Assembly (NCBI GenBank): GCA_045536965.1
Contig: JAZSON010000012.1
Span: 62,001 to 126,000, forward strand
Origin: UBA5448 sp045536965
Lineage (GTDB): Bacteria > Bacillota > Clostridia > Oscillospirales > SIG627
Direction: 5' to 3'
DNA length: 64,000 nucleotides
Part shown: piece by piece, positions 62,164 through 64,000 of the stretch
Layout: each line of letters opens with the position of its first letter
Position numbering within the stretch: the first letter of the stretch is position 1
Translations under genes and position numbers: made by a program
Notes under the pieces: generated by a model
Databases searched by the model: none
Told to the model about the DNA's origin: nothing
Seen by the model: only the letters and a program-made list of their open reading frames with translations

Positions 62164-63357
62164 TTATCGAACCCTTCTGCATTCCAAATAGTAGCGCTTG
62201 TCATTGGCGTGCCCCATGGAAAAAGTTTTGCGCGGCAAAGAGCCGTCTTTTTCCACGGCGGGGAACAGTGCATCCTTTTGCATTCCCTCAAAAAGAAATC
62301 CTATCGTATTCTCTTGACGGCAAAGCTGTGCCACCACTTCTTCTCCGTGAATATAATCCACCGTGATTTGCGGATTTTTCGCTAAATACTCATCTAAAAA
62401 GTTCTGCAATGTGCCAACCGGCAATTCGGATGTGGGTTTGAGATATATAACCTCTTGACCCTCGCGCGTCAAGCAGACAAACCGATGCCCGTTGGATTTT
62501 TCGGGTTCTCCGCATGTTTTTTTCAATTCGGCCATTAGCGTAGCCGCGTCAGCATGAAACACCACGCGGTAAATCGGCTCAAACACAATAGCGTCATCCT
62601 GCAAATTCACCGTTTCCACCAAAGCATACCGCGAAAGCGGCGTGGGATTGGCTTCATAACAACTCTTTGCGGCGGCAAGCGAATGATTTCCGTCTCCTAC
62701 CGCAAACAGCATTTTCCCTTCTCGGTTCAATGCGCTCAGCGCTTTCCCAACGGCCTCTTGCGCTTCTTTATCCATATAATACCCCGTAATATGACCGCCG
62801 TCCATCATCAGATCAAAGTCATACGCCACCTCAAACCGACCTTTCATCCTCTCAAGCGGCTCTATTACCGTTTTTTGCACATCATCTATCATCAAAAGTG
62901 CATGGGGCGATTCCAGCAATGCATTTTTTCGAATTTGCACACGGGGCGGAATACGCTCCAAAACGGTTTTTTCGGTCGCGCGAATGGCCGTTTGGCTTGA
63001 GGAACGATAATCATAATCCTCCAGATCGACCACGCCGACAACACCGCGACGTATACAACCGTTGCTGATTTGACGCTCCACATAAATCATCGCATTTTCT
63101 TTTCGCGCCAACACATCATCTCTCAAATATCTTTCCATTTCGCAATTGATGTCCTCGATTCTGTCGGAAACATTTTCGGATAAATATATTTCAGGCAATG
63201 TAATGCGCAACGCAGACGGATTTTCTCCTACTTTTCTTTCGACCGCATTCCAATATTCGGGTTGAGAAGTAAACTGATCGCAAGCAACCACTGCCCAATG
63301 TTCAAAATCCCCCTTCGGCAAATAAAGATCGGCGGGCATAAGCGGATACCGTTTCAT
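62164..63357 (-). CDS. DUF1015 domain protein
   Basis: A 397-aa protein of the DUF1015 family (conserved cytoplasmic protein of unknown role in Clostridia and other anaerobes). Family strings include LYLPKGDFEHWAVVACDQ, FAVGDGNHSLAAAKSCYE and DYIHGEEVV. I start it at the ATG at 63357, 5 nt after GAGGTG; a longer frame would reach into the parS site. Sits in reverse orientation between ParB-like and soj genes. Confidence 0.85.
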   Translation of the reverse strand: MKRYPLMPADLYLPKGDFEHWAVVACDQFTSQPEYWNAVERKVGENPSALRITLPEIYLSENVSDRIEDINCEMERYLRDDVLARKENAMIYVERQISNGCIRRGVVGVVDLEDYDYRSSSQTAIRATEKTVLERIPPRVQIRKNALLESPHALLMIDDVQKTVIEPLERMKGRFEVAYDFDLMMDGGHITGYYMDKEAQEAVGKALSALNREGKMLFAVGDGNHSLAAAKSCYEANPTPLSRYALVETVNLQDDAIVFEPIYRVVFHADAATLMAELKKTCGEPEKSNGHRFVCLTREGQEVIYLKPTSELPVGTLQNFLDEYLAKNPQITVDYIHGEEVVAQLCRQENTIGFLFEGMQKDALFPAVEKDGSLPRKTFSMGHANDKRYYLECRRVR

Positions 63358-63390
63358 CCTGACACCTCGTTTCATAGTTTCTGTTAGTCT

Positions 63391-63419
63391 ATTATAGCAC
63401 ATTTTCACCGATTGCGCAA
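63391..63419 (-). promoter_or_regulatory. Promoter of the DUF1015 gene
   Basis: On the minus strand: -35 TTGCGC (63419-63414), 17-nt spacer, -10 TATAAT (63396-63391), about 35 nt before the gene. Confidence 0.72.
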
Positions 63420-63469
63420 CCGCAATTCTCATTTTATGCAAAAAAAATCCAAAATTCTTCGGCGCAAAT

Positions 63470-63485
63470 TGTTTCACGTGAAACA
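63470..63485. other. parS centromere site 1
   Basis: TGTTTCACGTGAAACA, a perfect palindromic match to the bacterial parS consensus bound by ParB/Spo0J. It lies between the DUF1015 and soj promoters. Confidence 0.95.
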
Positions 63486-63507
63486 TTCAGAGTTTCCCGT
63501 TGCAAAA

Positions 63508-63523
63508 TGTTTCACGTGAAACA
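63508..63523. other. parS centromere site 2
   Basis: A second perfect TGTTTCACGTGAAACA, 38 bp from site 1 centre to centre. It is about 30 bp upstream of the soj -35 box, so ParB binding here could also affect soj transcription. Confidence 0.95.
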
Positions 63524-63554
63524 TCGTTCATTTGAAGTTGACCGCCGAAAACGG

Positions 63555-63583
63555 TTGACATTCACAAAAGAAGCGTATATAAT
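63555..63583 (+). promoter_or_regulatory. Promoter of soj
   Basis: -35 TTGACA (63555-63560), 17-nt spacer, -10 TATAAT (63578-63583); perfect consensus, 30 nt before the soj ATG. Confidence 0.88.
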
Positions 63584-63612
63584 GGATATACTAATGAATC
63601 GGTGGATAAAAT

Positions 63613-64000
63613 ATGACAGAAATCATTGCATTCGCAAATCAAAAAGGCGGGGTAGGAAAAACCACCTCAGCCGTTAATATGGCCGCCTCTTTGGCTTATT
63701 TGGGCAAAAAGGTCTTGCTTGTCGACATGGACCCGCAAGGCAATGCCACCACAGGAGTCGGCGTGAACAAACGCGTCCTTTCCGCCTCCTCTTACGAGTT
63801 GTTGACCAATCAATGTCAACCCGAAGAGGCGCTCGTCTCAACCGCGTTCGATCGGTTATACCTCATCCCCTCCACCCTGGCGCTCGCGGGTGCCGATTTG
63901 GATCTATCCGAGGTCGACCGCCGAACCTATCGTTTGCAAGATGCTTTAAAAAAACTCGAATCCCACCATTTTGATTATATCGTCATCGATTGCCCCCCCT
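63613..64000 (+). CDS. soj: Chromosome partitioning ATPase ParA/Soj (N-terminal part)
   Basis: A P-loop ATPase that works with ParB on parS in origin segregation. About 129 codons are visible: deviant Walker A KGGVGKTT (about 11-18), the VDMDPQGNATTG Walker A' block (about 37-48) and the start of Walker B (YIVIDCPP) at the window edge. GGTGG lies 8 nt before the ATG. Confidence 0.95.
   Translation, partial: MTEIIAFANQKGGVGKTTSAVNMAASLAYLGKKVLLVDMDPQGNATTGVGVNKRVLSASSYELLTNQCQPEEALVSTAFDRLYLIPSTLALAGADLDLSEVDRRTYRLQDALKKLESHHFDYIVIDCPP

Noticed and set aside
1..64000. CRISPR arrays, insertion sequences, prophage or integrase genes
   Set aside because: I saw no regular spaced repeats, transposase or phage genes anywhere in the window.

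Overview
The window reads as a chromosomal segment of a low-to-mid GC Gram-positive bacterium of the class Clostridia, most likely an Oscillospirales/Ruminococcaceae-type lineage. This is inferred from gene families (DUF5696, DUF5711, DUF6320, ClpE-like ATPase, EcfT/A1/A2, DUF512 beside der), strong AGGAGG-type ribosome binding sites and near-consensus sigma-A promoters. The right end looks close to the replication origin: two perfect parS sites lie just upstream of a soj/parA gene, and a ParB/Noc-like gene sits before them.

Layout. 1-16.2 kb is a housekeeping block on the minus strand. One long, tightly packed run goes tmk-ruvC-ruvA-ruvB-methyltransferase-ecfA1-ecfA2-ecfT-truA-DUF5711-cvpA-pgsA-clpE-like. 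A second unit goes DUF177-rpmF (promoter and terminator visible) and then DUF512-der-plsY. 16.2-28.3 kb is accessory: a PadR/DUF1700/DUF4097 envelope module with a palindrome over its promoter; an AraC-DUF4838 carbohydrate locus, with a GNAT remnant, divergent from a large beta-propeller gene; then an operon with a D,D-carboxypeptidase-like protein, a membrane-anchored hypothetical and an ABC exporter. 28.3-35.6 kb holds three tandem sugar isomerase/epimerase paralogs, DUF6320 plus an acyltransferase, RNase PH and a B12-binding radical SAM protein.

35.7-49.9 kb is the most unusual part: a seven-gene minus-strand locus with a giant secreted solute-binding protein (about 1410 aa), two pairs of carbohydrate-type ABC permeases, an NHL-TPR-Yip1 membrane fusion and a 1211-aa DUF5696 protein, with no ATPase gene. 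Two of the secreted proteins carry large insertions in their core folds. I infer a dedicated glycan capture and import system that borrows a shared ATPase from elsewhere.

50.4-64 kb returns to core functions: mnmA-iscU-nifS (sulfur relay to tRNA and Fe-S clusters), an ECF sigma factor with a membrane beta-propeller partner that is probably its anti-sigma factor, tRNA-Lys(UUU), a short QueG-like protein, nth-polA, a TepA/ClpP-like protease, the ParB/Noc-like gene, a DUF1015 gene, the parS pair and the start of soj.
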